A stretch of DNA of 64,000 nt from Corallococcus coralloides DSM 2259 (GTDB taxonomy: Bacteria > Myxococcota > Myxococcia > Myxococcales > Myxococcaceae): assembly GCF_000255295.1 (NCBI RefSeq), contig NC_017030.1:9522328-9586327 (forward strand), given 5' to 3'. Below, in pieces: positions 63,384 to 64,000 of the stretch; positions within the stretch are counted from its first letter, which is position 1; each line of letters starts with the position of its first letter. The notes beneath the pieces were generated by a model. That model saw nothing but the letters and a program-made list of their open reading frames with translations. It ran no database searches and was not told the origin of the DNA. A program made the position numbers and the translations under genes.

Positions 63384-64000
63384 GCAGGTCGCCTGGAGCG
63401 CGGAAACCCGAGGCGGGCTGTCCCAGGAAATGCGCCACGGACCACCAGAGACAAGCCACCCACCGTTTCAGGCGGCCGTGAATCGCTCCACCCTCCTCGC
63501 GCTCCGCCACGCCGGTGCGTCCATGGGCGCGGGTGGGTGAGGGTTCGGATTGAACGCCACCCTCCGGAGGCGAAGCGTCCCAACCTGTCCGACAGTCGGA
63601 CAAGTTGCCCAAGGCCGCTCCCAACAAGTCCGTCCCGATGTCGGGCTCCGCGACAGGGACCTCCCCATGAAAGCAGGGAGCAATCCCAAGCCCCTGGATA
63701 TCCCCAGCGGCGGACGCGACGCCGCCGAGTTCTCGCTCCTCGTCCGGGGGCTGTGCCTCCAGCGCCTTCTCCTGCCCGATGACTTGCGTGGGTTCGCCGA
63801 GACGGCACTCCTGCACGCAAGGCCGTGCCTCCAGCGCATCATCCCGCGCGGTGGCTGACACAGGGGTGCCGAGAAGGTCCTCCTGGGAGCATGGGGCCTC
63901 GGAGGACACGGGCTTCACGGGGACGGGAGCGAAGGCATTCAGCACGCGCTCATCGCAAGCCTTCAGCAGCGCCGGCAGCTCGTGCTGAAGCGCCCGCACG
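63295..64000 (-). CDS. Possible partial gene at the right edge, doubtful
   Basis: A frame without stops runs from the right edge to 63295, coding about 234 residues and possibly more beyond. It shows two copies of an ALEA(R/Q)P motif (DDALEARPCVQE and EKALEAQPPDEE) and a hydrophobic end (WVACLWWSVAHFLG). Its last 89 bases overlap the lipoprotein gene and no family is recognised. Third-position GC is lower than in neighbours. It may be the C-terminus of a diverging gene, a degenerate gene or non-coding. Confidence 0.3.
   Translation of the reverse strand, partial: VRALQHELPALLKACDERVLNAFAPVPVKPVSSEAPCSQEDLLGTPVSATARDDALEARPCVQECRLGEPTQVIGQEKALEAQPPDEERELGGVASAAGDIQGLGIAPCFHGEVPVAEPDIGTDLLGAALGNLSDCRTGWDASPPEGGVQSEPSPTRAHGRTGVAEREEGGAIHGRLKRWVACLWWSVAHFLGQPASGFRAPGDLLRAVRGPVPTSLSPSPRPDAASCARAGPA
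63586..63602. promoter_or_regulatory. Perfect 17-bp palindrome, candidate operator or repeat
   Basis: TGTCCGAC-A-GTCGGACA is a perfect palindrome with 8-nt arms and a 1-nt centre. It lies 200 nt past the lipoprotein stop, in the unassigned right-hand region. A site for a dimeric regulator or a dispersed repeat are both possible. Confidence 0.4.

Overview
The window is high-GC DNA from a myxobacterium, most likely close to Corallococcus, Myxococcus or Pyxidicoccus. The evidence is the gene content: orphan multi-domain sensor kinases, a membrane-anchored Hanks-type Ser/Thr kinase, an FHA/sigma-54 activator, a DUF2378 (TIGR02265) protein that is restricted to Myxococcales, many lipoproteins, a DUF4397 lipoprotein, tandem lspA genes and a protein resembling the MXAN_5187 family. 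No ribosomal RNA, tRNA, CRISPR array, insertion sequence or prophage is visible.

Layout. Positions 1-1310 (minus strand) hold a small peptide locus: a PqqD-type recognition-element gene behind a good sigma-70-like promoter, two nearly identical 31- and 33-residue peptides sharing a CTCSNGM block, a strong hairpin, and the start of a gene with a Lon-like (S16) Ser/Lys domain that runs off the left edge. Nothing in it matches a RiPP class I can name. It is my main candidate for an undescribed system. 1541-8034 has a PAS/GAF histidine kinase, a Ser/Thr kinase with repeated WTPG motifs, and hemL. 8228-10227 is an overlapping AAA-ATPase/HNH pair like the Septu (PtuA/PtuB) defence system. 10266-17104 has gloA, mgtE, two short-chain dehydrogenases and several small lipoproteins.

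16754-21465 is a minus-strand envelope block: two lspA genes, lgt, an MXAN_5187-like gene, kdsC and a lipoprotein. Lgt and LspA mature lipoproteins, which are abundant in the window, and KdsC supplies Kdo for LPS. 22025-27182 has a lipoprotein nuclease, a Mut7-C protein and ileS. 27236-32078 is one probable minus-strand operon: TadE-like, TadG-like, TadE-like, then two secreted proteins with duplicated twin CX3C motifs flanking another secreted protein. 32247-38860 has a sigma-54 activator, rimK, a DsbA-like thioredoxin-fold gene, a membrane protein and two lipoproteins.

38993-48995 has a membrane histidine kinase, a TolB-like lipoprotein, a peptidoglycan hydrolase with probable transglycosylase, amidase and golvesin-like parts, a phosphoesterase, the DUF2378 gene, a hotdog-like gene, a structured intergenic region and kup. 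49263-63383 has a GAF/PAS histidine kinase, secreted proteins, an S9 peptidase, a DUF4397 lipoprotein, an outer-membrane beta-barrel, an ABC ATPase with a permease-M1 peptidase fusion, and a lipoprotein. The last 600 bases are poorly resolved.

All domain calls come from reading translated motifs; no database search was possible. Start codons were chosen by ribosome-binding site, overlap with the neighbouring gene and the onset of family-like sequence.
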